The notes below the pieces were generated by a model. The model had not been told where the DNA came from, ran no database searches, and saw only the letters and a program-made list of their open reading frames with translations. This document shows, piece after piece, positions 15,993 to 26,169 of a stretch of 64,000 nt of DNA (its first letter is position 1; every line of letters begins with the position of its first letter). Source of the stretch: Bacillus tianshenii (GTDB taxonomy: Bacteria; Bacillota; Bacilli; Bacillales; Bacillaceae_N); the NCBI GenBank assembly GCA_020524525.2, contig CP129018.1, forward strand, positions 558,001 through 622,000, read 5' to 3'. A program made the translations under genes and the position numbers.

Positions 15993-17003
15993 ATGAAAGC
16001 AGTTGGTCTATACAAATATTTGCCGATTGAAGCGGAAGACAGCTTTGTTGATGTTACATTGGATAAGCCTGTGCCAAGCGGTCGTGATACCTTAGTGAAT
16101 GTACAAGCTGTCTCTGTTAATCCAGTTGATACAAAGGTTCGCAGTCCGAAAGAAAAGGTTGAGGAAACAGCGAAAGTGCTCGGCTGGGATGCGTGCGGTA
16201 TTGTCGAAGCTGTCGGGGAGGACTGCACTTTATTTGCGCCAGGTGATGAAGTCTACTATGCAGGCGATGTCACACGTCAAGGCTCAAACAGTGAATATCA
16301 GCTCGTCGATGAGCGAATCGTCGGACCAAAGCCTGCAAATCTCTCAGTCGCTGAAGCTGCGGCCATGCCGCTTACGACGATTACGGCGTGGGAAGGACTT
16401 TATGAGCGATTAGGCATAACGAAAGAAAAGGATGAAGGGAAGTCGATCTTAATTATTAATGGTGCTGGCGGCGTCGGTTCGATTGCGATTCAGCTGGCGA
16501 AATGGAGCGGCCTTCACGTTATTGCAACTGCATCTCGTCCTGAAACAGAAGCGTGGTGTAAGGAATTAGGTGCAGATGAAGTGATCAACCATCACGAAGA
16601 CTTTCTGCCCCAGCTTTCCGAAAAAGGACTTAACGGTGTAGACTATATTTTCTGCTTACACAGCACAGATCTTCATTGGCATAAGATGGGCGAAGCGATT
16701 CTTCCACAAGGAAAGATTTGTTCCATTGTTGAAAATGAAAACGACCTTCCACTCGGTGTGTTAAAAAATAAAAGTGCAACCTTCGTCTGGGAATTCATGT
16801 TTACCCGCGCCATGTACGAAACCGAAGATATGATCGAACAACATCGTTTGCTGAAGCAGACGAGTGAACTGCTTGATAAGGGTATACTCCGGTCGACCTT
16901 AAATGAAACGTTATCCCCAATTAACGCTGAACGCTTGAAGGAAGCACATCGCAAAATTGAATCAGGTAAAATGATCGGCAAGCTTGTTGTTGAAGGATTT
17001 TAA
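15993..17003 (+). CDS. Quinone oxidoreductase-like zinc-binding dehydrogenase family protein
   Basis: 336 residues from ATG at 15993 with AAGGAGTGAGGAT before it. MDR superfamily: SVNPVDTKVR, GWDACGIVEAVGED, then the nucleotide-binding loop INGAGGVGSIAIQLAKWSG and a C-terminal KMIGKLVVEGF. The zinc ligands of true alcohol dehydrogenases are absent (NPVD in place of CGSD), as in the NADPH-dependent quinone oxidoreductase group. Probably cytoplasmic and involved in reactive carbonyl or quinone reduction. Ends in a terminator whose sequence recurs at 17654. Confidence 0.87.
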   Translation: MKAVGLYKYLPIEAEDSFVDVTLDKPVPSGRDTLVNVQAVSVNPVDTKVRSPKEKVEETAKVLGWDACGIVEAVGEDCTLFAPGDEVYYAGDVTRQGSNSEYQLVDERIVGPKPANLSVAEAAAMPLTTITAWEGLYERLGITKEKDEGKSILIINGAGGVGSIAIQLAKWSGLHVIATASRPETEAWCKELGADEVINHHEDFLPQLSEKGLNGVDYIFCLHSTDLHWHKMGEAILPQGKICSIVENENDLPLGVLKNKSATFVWEFMFTRAMYETEDMIEQHRLLKQTSELLDKGILRSTLNETLSPINAERLKEAHRKIESGKMIGKLVVEGF

Positions 17004-17010
17004 GGAGAAA

Positions 17011-17040
17011 GCGCTTAGGTAGAAAGCCTAAGCGTTTTTG
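17011..17040 (+). terminator. Rho-independent terminator (copy A)
   Basis: CGCTTAGG pairs with CCTAAGCG, followed by TTTTTG. Sequence on both sides is duplicated at 17649-17695. Confidence 0.85.
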
Positions 17041-17139
17041 TTTGAGGAAAAGGAATTTATGTTTTTTCGTTGAATAGTAGAAGTATCCCCTCTTATTTCC
17101 ATTTTAAATGCTTCAATATTCCCTCCTGAAGCGGCGAGA

Positions 17140-17167
17140 ATTTTCCCAAGTATGTTGTATAATAAAA
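17140..17167 (+). promoter_or_regulatory. Conserved Rpn promoter box (copy 1)
   Basis: ATTTTCCC-A-AGTATGTTGTATAATAAAA is shared, with one change, with 26123-26150 upstream of the full-length Rpn gene. It contains a TATAAT -10 box; the -35 box is poor. Confidence 0.55.
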
Positions 17168-17598
17168 TGAAAAAGACACCTTCGAGATCCGCTTCCATTA
17201 AAGGATATTTGAAAGCCCCCAACCCAGCCGCGGCGGCGCTGCTTAGTAAAATGAATTACAGCAGGGCTGAACGTGTGCAAGTGAAGAAAGAATTCCTACG
17301 TATGCTTGTGAAAATGGAGCTGGATGATGCCCGGATGACGCTTATTACAGGTTTTTTTGAGCGATACTTGAAGTTAAGTGAACAGGAAGAAATCACACTT
17401 CAGGCTGAAATTAAAACTTTACCAGAAGAAGAGGAGGAAGCCGTTATGAAGATTGAAACCTCTTGGCATAAAAAAGGAAGACAAGCAAGTTTGTACGAAG
17501 TAGCTGAAAAAATGCTGCGTGAAGGGTTTTCAATTGAACAGATTAAGAAAATTACAGAACTGTCAGAAGAGGAAATCAAGAAGTTAAAGCAAACTTAA
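17167..17598 (+). pseudogene. Rpn family nuclease, truncated copy without catalytic domain
   Basis: From residue 20 or so the product is nearly identical to residues 214-286 and the preceding section of the full-length Rpn protein at 26170 (APNPAAAALLSKMNY onwards). The whole N-terminal PD-(D/E)XK nuclease domain is missing: the promoter box is joined almost directly to the C-terminal half. No ribosome site is visible. The C-terminal helices (EKMLREGFSIEQIKKIT) remain. A decaying duplicate is most likely; a small regulatory protein cannot be excluded. Confidence 0.75.
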
Positions 17599-17653
17599 CG
17601 GTTTGTAGAGAAAAGTGATTATTTGAAGTACGTTACAAGGAAACTGAAGGGAA

Positions 17654-17684
17654 GCGCTTAGGTAATAGGCCTAAGCGTTTTTGT
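17654..17684 (+). terminator. Rho-independent terminator (copy B)
   Basis: CGCTTAGG pairs with CCTAAGCG around TAATAGG, followed by TTTTTG. Nearly the same as the terminator at 17011. Confidence 0.85.
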
Positions 17685-18359
17685 TTGGGGAAAAATAGGC
17701 TCTTATATATAGACAGGCGCCAACTCGAAGGTTTGTTCCTAACATAGGCTAATAGAGGATCTTTAGAATAAAAAACCGAGGGGGCAACAATCAAAAAGTC
17801 CGATGTGTACTTATTCACATGGATGCCTGGGTGTTAATAAAAGGAAGTAAACTCAGTCAGTTGGCTGGGTTCTTTTTTTGTATTGAGAAAGGAAGGTTTT
17901 ACCTGCTTCATAGAGGTGTCTAATTCTCCTCCGATCACAACTACGATAATAGTAGTCAAAAACTATCTCTTATTTCCTTTTAGGTAGTCTTTTATCTTGT
18001 CTTTAAACAAAATATTTCTAATTCGATAGAGGGAAAGGAAGGATAAATGGTTTAGGAACAATTACTGTGATTCGAAAGTATAGTTTTTGGAAAACCTCTT
18101 TATCTGTGAAAATTACCCATTAAGTGTACAACAAGGCAACTTATAAGATTATTTAGGAGTTAGAGGGAAATAACACCAAATAAAGAAGCTAGGTCTTACT
18201 TATTACGTTACTAACAGTTTTATTAATACTTGTAAGTAATCATCATTGTTACCATAAATTAATTCTAAATAAATGTGTAGAATTTGTTACATTTAACATT
18301 GTCATCCGGATGATGAAAGGTTCAACAAATTACCATTTATATCAAGAAAGGAGAATTTT
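17685..18359. other. Long intergenic region upstream of the wapA-like gene
   Basis: About 670 AT-rich bases with no convincing gene. A weak hairpin with a long T-tract lies at 17850-17879 (AACTCAG with CTGGGTT, then TTTTTTT). The last 150 bases, rich in short TGT and ACA words, should hold the promoter and regulatory sites of the large wall protein, but none could be fixed with confidence. Confidence 0.5.
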
Positions 18360-21300
18360 ATGACATTTTCTGTCAGTCGTATGAATCGAATGATTTCGGT
18401 CATACTTTCTTTTTGCTTAATTTTTGCTCTAGTAGCACCAAACGTCAGTGCGGCGCCAGGTAAGTCAGCCCGCACACCACAAAAGAACGAGGGAATTCAA
18501 CCTAATATCGGGGAATTACCAAGAGAACTTCCAGAGGAAAAAGTTGAATTGAAAAGTAAACGTACAAAGTATTCAAAACGCTTCTTGAACCCAGATGGAA
18601 CGTTTACAGAGGAGATTTATTTAGAGCCGCAATTTTATCAAGACTCGGAATTGAAGCAGTGGAAAAAAGTCGATAATCGCTTAAAAGCCTCGGAAAAAAC
18701 CGAAACGAAATTTACGAACACCGCAAACTCATTTCAAGCTGAATTCGCAAGACAGTCGAATCAAAAAAAAGCTCATTTCAATTAAAAAGAATGGAAAAGA
18801 AATTTCTCTTAAGCCCGTTCAATCAAATTCCGTTCGAGGTGAAGTAACAGATAATTATGTTACTTATCAAGGACTCTTTGAAAATGCGGATGTGCGGTAT
18901 TATGTACAAGGTGATGCTGTTAAAGAAGACATCATTCTAAATAGCAAGCCTTCGACGAATACATACACATTTGAATTAAAGCTAAATGGATACAAGGCTG
19001 AAACAAATGAAGAAGGCACAATTATCATGAAAGATGAGAAAGGAACACCACAATGGTTCTTTGAAACACCTTTTATGACAGATGCCAATGGGAAGTATTC
19101 AAGCAACGTGAGCTTGAAGCTTTACGAAGAACAAGGTAAGACACTCGTAGATGTCATTGCTGATGAAAATTTCTTAAACGCTGAAGAGACAGCATACCCT
19201 GTAACAATTGACCCGACAATCAATGATTGGAATGTCATTCGAGATAACTTTATTGCAAGTAGCTTTGCAGATTCTGTGTATTCAAGCAACACGTACATGC
19301 ACACGGGATATAACTCTTACTTTGGAAAGACGCGAGGATTGACTCGTTTCTATCTTCCAAGCCTTCCAAGTGACAGCAGTATTACAGACGCATCCTTTAA
19401 TGCCTACCAAACCAATAGTGATGGTCAACAAGCTTCCGTTGATTTATATCGTGTGACAAGTGATTGGACGGGTTCGGTTACTTGGAATTCACAGCCAACC
19501 ATTGGTTCTGCGAAAGAATCAACAGTTACAAGCAGTACAGCTAATGACTATTGGAGCTGGGATATTACACAGCTGAGTAAAGATTGGTACAACGGCGTGC
19601 AAGCGAATTATGGGATGATGCTGAAGCAGCAGAATGAAGCATCTTCACCATACCGTACATTTAACACGGTAAATAGTGGTTCAAATACGCCACGAATTAC
19701 GATTAATTACACAGTCGATCCAATCGGAATGGAATCATTCTGGATGAATACGAAAGACGGTGTGAATCCAGCAAACGGGAACTACGTAAAGCAGAAAACA
19801 GACCTTCAAATTCCAGGTCTCGGTGTTGACGTGAAGCTTTCTCGCACATATAACAGCCGCAAATCACAATACGCTGGATTGTTTGGCTACGGTTGGACAA
19901 GCACTATTGAACAGCAATTAGTGGATTCAGGAAGCGGTCCGATTACGCTTATTGATGGAGATGGAACACGTCATATCTTTGGAGAAAAAATTGGCGGCGG
20001 CTATGAAGCTGCTGGCGGCATCTATCTTGACCTCGTCAAGAATGGAGATGGCACGTACACGATCACGCGTCCTGAAGGGACAGAAATGAACTTCAATAGT
20101 GCTGGGAAATTAGCTTCAGTTGTCGACCCAGATGGCAATGCCCTCACGTACACGTATGATGTAGATGGTCATTTAACAACAATTGAAGATGCATCTGGTC
20201 GAACAACGACACTTACGTATAACGGTGATGGCTACGTGTCAACTGTGACTGACCCAGCAAATAACACAATCACGTATAACTACGATGCGACTGGTCATTT
20301 AATCGAAGTAATCGATGCAGAGACGAACAGCACAACGTATGATTATGATGCTGCTCACAACATGACTAGCATAACTGATGCTCGTAACATTACGACAACA
20401 ATTGGGTATGATGGTTCAGACCGAATCACATCCATTGAGCGTCCTATTACAATCGACGGTACAGCAACAACAAGTACAACTGAGTATCAATATGATGCTG
20501 CAAACAACGTGACAACTGTCATCGATGGAGAAAACCGTCGTGTCGATTACACGTATAATGCGAATGGCAATATCATTCAAGTAACGGAGAACCCGTTAGA
20601 TGCAAACAATCAAGCTGTTACGACGTATGATTACGATAATAACAATAACTTAACGCAAATCATTCAGCCGAATGAAAATGAAGCAAACGGAACAGCCGCA
20701 TTTGTGTATCAATATGATGAAAATGGAAATATCATAAATGTTCAGCTTCCGGAAAGTGAATCAGCTCAATATACGTATGATAATGAAAATAACCTTACCA
20801 AAGCAGAAGACTTTAAGAACAATGTAAGCTCTTTTGATTATGACAACAACCGTAATCAAACAGAAGCGATTGACCCGTATACCCAATCTGTTTCAAAAAG
20901 ATATAACAGTGTTGGGAACTTGAAATACAAAACATACCCAATGTCTGTAGCAGATAATCTAATTGTCAATTCAAGCTATGAATTAGATGCTGACGCAGAT
21001 AATTGGCCTGATAATTGGTATCAAGTGACGCAATCTGGAACAACTGCGACATACGATTGGAATGCAACAAGCAAGTTTGGTGAGAAAGCTCTTCGTATTT
21101 CAAATTCAACCGGCTATGCAAATGCAACGTCTGAGAAGGTAAGCTTTGATGCTGGTGAAACGTATGTAGCAAGCACGTTTGTGAAAACAGTCTCAGCAGA
21201 TTCAAAAGCATTCATTAAAGTAGACTACTATGATGCTTCTGGTGGATGGCTAGGACAGAAGTTCTCATATGGCATCTCAGGCACGAATGATTGGACAAGA

Positions 21301-23976
21301 CTGCATTTAGTTGCTGATAATGCCCCAGCAAATACTGATCAAATTCAAGTATCAGTCGGAGTAAATGCTGCTGAAACAGGTGAAGCGTACTTCGATGGTA
21401 TCCAGCTTGAAAAAGGAACTGTGGTGAGTGCGTACAACTTTGTTGAAAATTCAAGCTTTGAACGTGATCTTAATGGCGACGGCAGCGCTGATAACTGGAC
21501 AACAAGCGGTAACCTAGCAGCAGCTGATGGTTTGGATACAACTGAAGTGTATGTAGGTAGTAACTCATTCAAGCTAACTGGTGAAGCAGGCGTTAATAAG
21601 TTTGTGAAACAGCATCTGAATGTATCAGGTGACAGCAATTCTTCCTTTACATTGTCAGGCTGGTCAAAACAGCAAAATGCTAATGTAAATGGCGGCTATT
21701 ACAACATTCAAATTGCGATTCGTCACACAGATGGTTCGACTGATTGGTCCAATGCGAACATATTTGACCCTGGGAAAGCTGGCTGGCAGCACGTAGCGGC
21801 AGAAGTAAACCCAACGCAAGCGTTCGATTCCATCGATGTATATTACTTTTACTATGACCAAACAGGTACAGCATGGTTTGATGCAATGCGCTTGGAAGAG
21901 GGAGCTTCGCATACAAACTTCACGTACGACGCCAACCAAAATTATGTAACAGAAGTGAAGGACCCGGCTGGAAATACGGTTTCACTTGGCTATGATGAAG
22001 TTGGAAATGTCACAAGTATTACGGATGGAAAGCAAAACACAACGTCCTTTAACTACAATGCCAACAATGAATTGGCAAAAGTTACTGACCCTAAATTAAA
22101 TGAGACCGTTTATAATTATGATGGGGTAGGCAATCGCACATCCGTTACGAATGCCAAAAATAATACAACAGACTACAACTATAACGAATTTAACCAAGTT
22201 TCGAGCTTTATAAACCCATTAAATCAAGCTACTTCTTATGATTACGATAAAAACGGTAATCTAACGAAGGTAACGTATGAAAATGGCGATGTGGTTGCAT
22301 ATACGTATAATGCCCTGAATCGTTTAGTCTCTGTTGCATATAATGGTGTGACAAAATGGGACATTGCTTACGATGCAAACGGCAATGTGACAGCAATTAC
22401 AGATGAAAACAACAACACGAAAACGTATATGTACGATAAAAATAACCGTGTGACGCAAATTGATAAAGGCTCTTCCAATTCAATTGCATATGGTTATGAC
22501 AATAATGCAAATGTCACATCAATTGATATCACAGCTGGAGCAACAACGGATACAGTTGGAATGAGCTATAACCCGTTGAATCAGTTAGTTGCCCTATCTA
22601 GAAACAGCAGCAACCTTGCTAACTTCACATATGATGAACGAGGCAACATTTCATCGATTAAGAATGCAAACGGTACGTATACAGCTTATGAATATAATGA
22701 AGCAAACCAGCTGCAATCAATTAAGAATTATGATGCAAATGGTAATGTGTTAAATTATTTCATTTACAGCTATGACGCCAATGCAAATATTACAAGCGTT
22801 GACACACAAGATGGTACGGTCGCTTATCAATACGATTCGTTAAATCAGCTAACAGAAGAAACATTAACAGACGGTACGACCATTTCGTATGAATACGATG
22901 CGGTTGGGAACCGTACAAAGAAAATCGTAGATGATGGCGCAAGCACAACGACAACAACATACACGTATGACGCAGCAAATGAACTAACAGCTGTGGATGG
23001 ACAAGCATTTTCGTATGATGCAAACGGCAACCTAACTGATAATGGCGAGAAAACATTCATTTACAATGAAAACAATCGCTTAATTGAGGTGAAAGACGCA
23101 ACAAATACAACACTCGCATCATTCGAGTACGACAAACAAGGAAGACGCATCAGCAAAACAACATCAACTGGTACAACGCACTACCATTATGATGGAGATT
23201 CAAACCGCGTCCTCTATGAAACAGATGACAGCAATAACATTGTTGCAGAGTACACGTATAATGCACAAAATCAACCAGTGACAATGACAAAAGGCGGTAC
23301 AACATATTTCTATCACATCAACGGTCACGGTGATGTCACAGCCTTAACAGATGAAAGCGGAAATATTGTTGCCGAGTATCAATATGATGCATGGGGTAAC
23401 ATTCTTTCACAAACAGGAACAATGGCTGCAGAGAACCCATACCGTTATGCCGGATATCGCTATGATGACGAAACAGGCTACTATTACTTGATGGCTCGTT
23501 ATTACGATGCTGATACAGGGCGTTTCTTGACTAGAGATACGTTTCAAGGGCTTGAAAATGATCCATTAAGTTTAAACAGGTATGCCTATGTGAAAAATAA
23601 CCCGATCATGTACCATGACCCAACAGGAAATATATGGTCTTGGATTAAATCTTTGGGTGGCCTAATTAAGAAAATAGGATATACTGCAACTTTTTGGGCA
23701 CTGACCTACCTTCATGATGCAGTTGTTTTATACTTTAGTAAGCATACTTCTCAATTAGACTGGTCACTATGGTGGTTTAGAGTTGTCATTACAGGTCAAG
23801 CTGCAATCGCATCTAGAAACTTTTCGAACCCTTGGATCTCTGGTGGAATCACTTGGGCTGCTGGTGTCATTTCTGGGGATATTGCAAAATGGGTAAAGTA
23901 TTATTCAAATAGAATTAAATCTAAAAGATATAGTAGTCGTACAATTGGTAAATGGATAACCTACAGAATATTGTAA
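18360..23976 (+). pseudogene. wapA: WapA-like wall-associated YD-repeat (RHS) toxin, frameshifted at an A8 run
   Basis: Frame 1 (18360-18785) has a ribosome site AAAGGAG, a signal peptide ending VSAA and a WapA-like N-terminus. It stops just after eight A (18763-18770). The next frame is open without a break from before 18781 to 23976 (1694 residues from its first ATG), so one base too many in the run splits the gene. Order after the shift: a DNRLRE-like beta domain (TRFYLPSLP...TWNSQPTI), YD repeats, two CBM-like jelly-roll segments near 20960-21900, many more YD repeats, the RHS core ending RYYDADTGRFLTRD and PIMYHDPTG, then a unique 110-residue toxin end with hydrophobic helices. Intact, it would act in contact-dependent competition. 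The shift may be mutation, slippage or sequencing error. Confidence 0.88.
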
Positions 23977-24003
23977 AAAAAGGGCATTTATTGCCCTTTT
24001 TTT
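23975..24003 (+). terminator. Rho-independent terminator
   Basis: AAAAAGGGCA pairs with TGCCCTTTTT around TTTAT, right at the wapA-like stop codon. The next gene starts 21 bases later. Confidence 0.8.
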
Positions 24004-24024
24004 ATTATAAAGGGTGAGTAAAGG

Positions 24025-24309
24025 ATGTTTTTTTCAGGGTTAACTTTGACAATAGTCATTGTTTCTATATTGTTCATCATGGCTTTGATTATTTTTCGGA
24101 ATAAATTTAAGAGAAAAGAATCGTATGCGACTTTTATTGTTTGTCTAGTGTTACTCTGGCATTTTTTAATCACTATCTTGACGGATTATTTTTCAAAGGA
24201 AGAGATAACTTTTTTTCACATCGTTGATTTACTTATCAGTGATATAGAGTATTGGATATTTCTTTTCATCTGGTTGATTGTATACGTTTATAAGGTGAAA
24301 GAGAAATAG
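24025..24309 (+). CDS. Small membrane protein, candidate WapA immunity protein
   Basis: 94 residues with three hydrophobic helices (about 5-24, 36-52, 74-92) and a Lys-rich end. AGGGTGAG lies upstream. Position directly after the toxin C-terminus is where WapA immunity genes sit, and a membrane-located immunity protein fits a toxin end that is itself hydrophobic. No known family. The final 14 codons plus the next 16 bases recur at 25325, showing that a second copy once existed. Confidence 0.65.
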   Translation: MFFSGLTLTIVIVSILFIMALIIFRNKFKRKESYATFIVCLVLLWHFLITILTDYFSKEEITFFHIVDLLISDIEYWIFLFIWLIVYVYKVKEK

Positions 24310-24326
24310 AAGGAGATTGTTGGAGT
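24269..24326 (+). repeat. Direct repeat, copy 1 (3' end of immunity-like gene)
   Basis: Codes for IWLIVYVYKVKEK-stop and the following AGGAGATTGTT. It matches 25325-25380 at roughly 50 of 57 positions. Confidence 0.8.
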
Positions 24327-24449
24327 GGCGCAAATTATTTCAATTCCATTAACGATCTCAGGATATAAAATTATAAAAAATACTAGTAGAGTATATCTTT
24401 TATACCAGACTTGATGCTTGGCTCTTGTTGCGAAATAAACTAGTCATGT

Positions 24450-24480
24450 TAGCCCGTGAATGATAACACGGGCTACACTC
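24450..24480 (+). terminator. Hairpin, possible terminator
   Basis: TAGCCCGTG pairs perfectly with CACGGGCTA around AATGATAA; the following CACTCATTTT is only partly T-rich. Confidence 0.5.
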
Positions 24481-24502
24481 ATTTTATTCTAATAGGGTGA
24501 TG

Positions 24503-24754
24503 ATGGTGTCAAAGTATATAGTTAGTTCTTTTTTTATTTTAGGTGGAATGACTTTCTTTTTGCTTACTTTGTTCAAATACACAATGCAAGAGCATTTGAA
24601 AGAGAAAGAGAAATGGGAAAAAAGAAGAAGCACTAGGATTGAAAATAACTTGTTTGCAAAAGGTATGAGCCGTTCCTTTTACCTAACAAAAGCTCTTTTA
24701 CTTTTAGTGGGTATGCTGATTTTTGCGTTTGGTGTTGTTTTATTTGTCGTCTAA
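24503..24754 (+). CDS. Small two-helix membrane protein in wapA immunity region
   Basis: About 83 residues. Starts at 24497 (GTG), 24500, 24503 (ATG) and 24506 (GTG) are all possible because GGGTGATGATGGTG carries both ribosome site and starts. Two transmembrane helices (near residues 5-25 and 60-82) flank a very basic and acidic cytoplasmic stretch (KEKEKWEKRRSTRIEN). No family recognised. Layout resembles the proteins at 25378 and 25769. Confidence 0.6.
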   Translation: MVSKYIVSSFFILGGMTFFLLTLFKYTMQEHLKEKEKWEKRRSTRIENNLFAKGMSRSFYLTKALLLLVGMLIFAFGVVLFVV

Positions 24755-24790
24755 TTCAGCCTAACTTTTGTTTAGAAGGATTGGTTTGAG

Positions 24791-25324
24791 GTGATTAAAG
24801 TAAAGGCTATTGAAAATTTAAAACGAAATAAATCAAAAGTAGACAAAGTGTTGTCCAACTTATGGCGTATTTCTCTTTTGGTTGGATTGTTCGTTTCTAT
24901 CCTTCACGAGTCATATTTTGCAATAAATCAAGCGTTCATTATACAGTATTCTTTGTTAACAGCTAATATCATAATCGCTTTCATTATCTTATTTAGAAGA
25001 GGATTTGGATTTGAAAGGTTCGGATATTTCCTTTTGACAGGAGTTTTGGTTGGGATTATGTATGGTGGTTTTCTTGATGTAAAGGATTATCTACAAGGAG
25101 ATTTTACAGTAATTAAAGGGATTCCTAGTGAATTAAAAGCTACAAATATATCAAATGGTCCTGACTACTATTATGTACAAATAAAAAACGAATCTTTTCA
25201 ATTGCCTATGAAAGGTATCGAAAGAAATATGAAAAATGATTGTTTTGTAATTAAATATCTTCCTCATTCTAAATATATAATTGATTACAAGGTACTGTCT
25301 TCAAAAGAGTGCTCAAATTATTAA
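24791..25324 (+). CDS. Membrane protein with soluble C-terminal domain, unknown
   Basis: 177 residues from GTG at 24791 with AAGGA nine bases before. Three hydrophobic helices (about 26-42, 49-68, 76-95) are followed by a soluble C-terminal domain of some 75 residues with strands YYYVQIKNESFQLPM and DCFVIKYLPHSKY. No known family. Low GC and its place in the immunity array suggest horizontal origin. It ends at the start of the second copy of the immunity-gene remnant. Confidence 0.65.
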   Translation: MIKVKAIENLKRNKSKVDKVLSNLWRISLLVGLFVSILHESYFAINQAFIIQYSLLTANIIIAFIILFRRGFGFERFGYFLLTGVLVGIMYGGFLDVKDYLQGDFTVIKGIPSELKATNISNGPDYYYVQIKNESFQLPMKGIERNMKNDCFVIKYLPHSKYIIDYKVLSSKECSNY

Positions 25325-25380
25325 TCTGGTTGATTGTATACATGTATAAGGTCAAAGAGAAATAGAGGGAGGTTGTTATG
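25325..25380 (+). repeat. Direct repeat, copy 2 (remnant of immunity-like gene)
   Basis: Would encode IWLIVYMYKVKEK-stop, the same C-terminus as the protein at 24025, and then AGGGAGGTTGTTATG, which supplies the ribosome site and start of the next gene. Confidence 0.8.
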
Positions 25381-25704
25381 ACGTCAAACCTTTCGCCACA
25401 AGGGCAAGAGCTGATGGGGATTATTACGCTCATCCTAAGCTTTTTTGTGTTACTTATTTGTTTGTTTTCGATTTTGTATAAAGTGTCACTACTTTCTGGT
25501 AGTAGAGGAATGAAGAATATCTTTATGTTCCTAATGAGCAGATTATTGAGGCTGCCATTTCACCCTATTCGCGATAATGGTGCTCTTGATGAGGAACAAG
25601 GAATGAAAGAAGAGCTGATGAAGGAGATTAGGAAGGAAGTGATTATTGCGGCAGGTGTATTGCTCTATCTAATCATCGGTCTAATTTTGTTGGTAGTCTT
25701 TTGA
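25378..25704 (+). CDS. Small two-helix membrane protein in wapA immunity region
   Basis: 108 residues; AGGGAGG lies 6 bases before the ATG. One long N-terminal helix (about 13-36) and one C-terminal helix (88-107) flank a charged cytoplasmic stretch (NGALDEEQGMKEELMKEIRK). No family recognised. Its ribosome site belongs to the duplicated immunity-gene tail, so it was probably joined there by recombination. Confidence 0.65.
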   Translation: MTSNLSPQGQELMGIITLILSFFVLLICLFSILYKVSLLSGSRGMKNIFMFLMSRLLRLPFHPIRDNGALDEEQGMKEELMKEIRKEVIIAAGVLLYLIIGLILLVVF

Positions 25705-25768
25705 TGACGTTCTATTTTGGCTTAATCCGACCATATTTGCTTTTGAATTTCTAAGGTGAGGTGATAAA

Positions 25769-26029
25769 ATGGACAGCTTTACCCTCGTTCTTAAATATGT
25801 CGCCCAGGGCTCACTTATTATCGGTGGAGTGTTGTTAGTCTACTGGCTTCAATTTACAGAAGAAGGAAAACGAGCGTGGGATAGAAAAATAAAAAACTTA
25901 TCTTCCCCTGAAGTAGAGCATAGAAGCAACCTGAAAAATGGCTCAATTCTCTTGAAAGCTTGGCTGACGTTGTTTGGAGTGTTCTTTCTTAGTATTGTTG
26001 GGCTGATTATGATTGCGCTTTTCACATAA
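25769..26029 (+). CDS. Small two-helix membrane protein in wapA immunity region
   Basis: 86 residues; AAGGTGAGGTGA upstream of the ATG. Helices at about 7-26 and 60-84, with a charged loop (KRAWDRKIKNLSSPEVEH). Topology matches the proteins at 24503 and 25378, supporting a set of alternative immunity proteins or other small membrane effectors. No family recognised. Confidence 0.62.
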   Translation: MDSFTLVLKYVAQGSLIIGGVLLVYWLQFTEEGKRAWDRKIKNLSSPEVEHRSNLKNGSILLKAWLTLFGVFFLSIVGLIMIALFT

Positions 26030-26122
26030 AGCAGAAGGACTTTTGACAAACAACTCGAAAGGTATAGATACCCCCTTGAAATTTCCACTTTGTATTCCTC
26101 GATTACTCTTTCAAATGCATGG

Positions 26123-26150
26123 ATTTTCCCGAGTATGTTGTATAATAAAA
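26123..26150 (+). promoter_or_regulatory. Conserved Rpn promoter box (copy 2)
   Basis: Same block as 17140-17167, with TATAAT at 26141-26146, about 20 bases before the Rpn start. Confidence 0.55.
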
Positions 26151-26169
26151 GAAAGGAGCAACTGATTAA

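Noticed and set aside
15914-16228. 104-residue minus-strand frame
   Set aside because: Antisense shadow of the quinone oxidoreductase-like gene.
20100-23600. Short repeated words (TATGATGC, AATGGCAAT) through the wapA-like gene
   Set aside because: They are the codons of YD repeats, not a DNA-level element.
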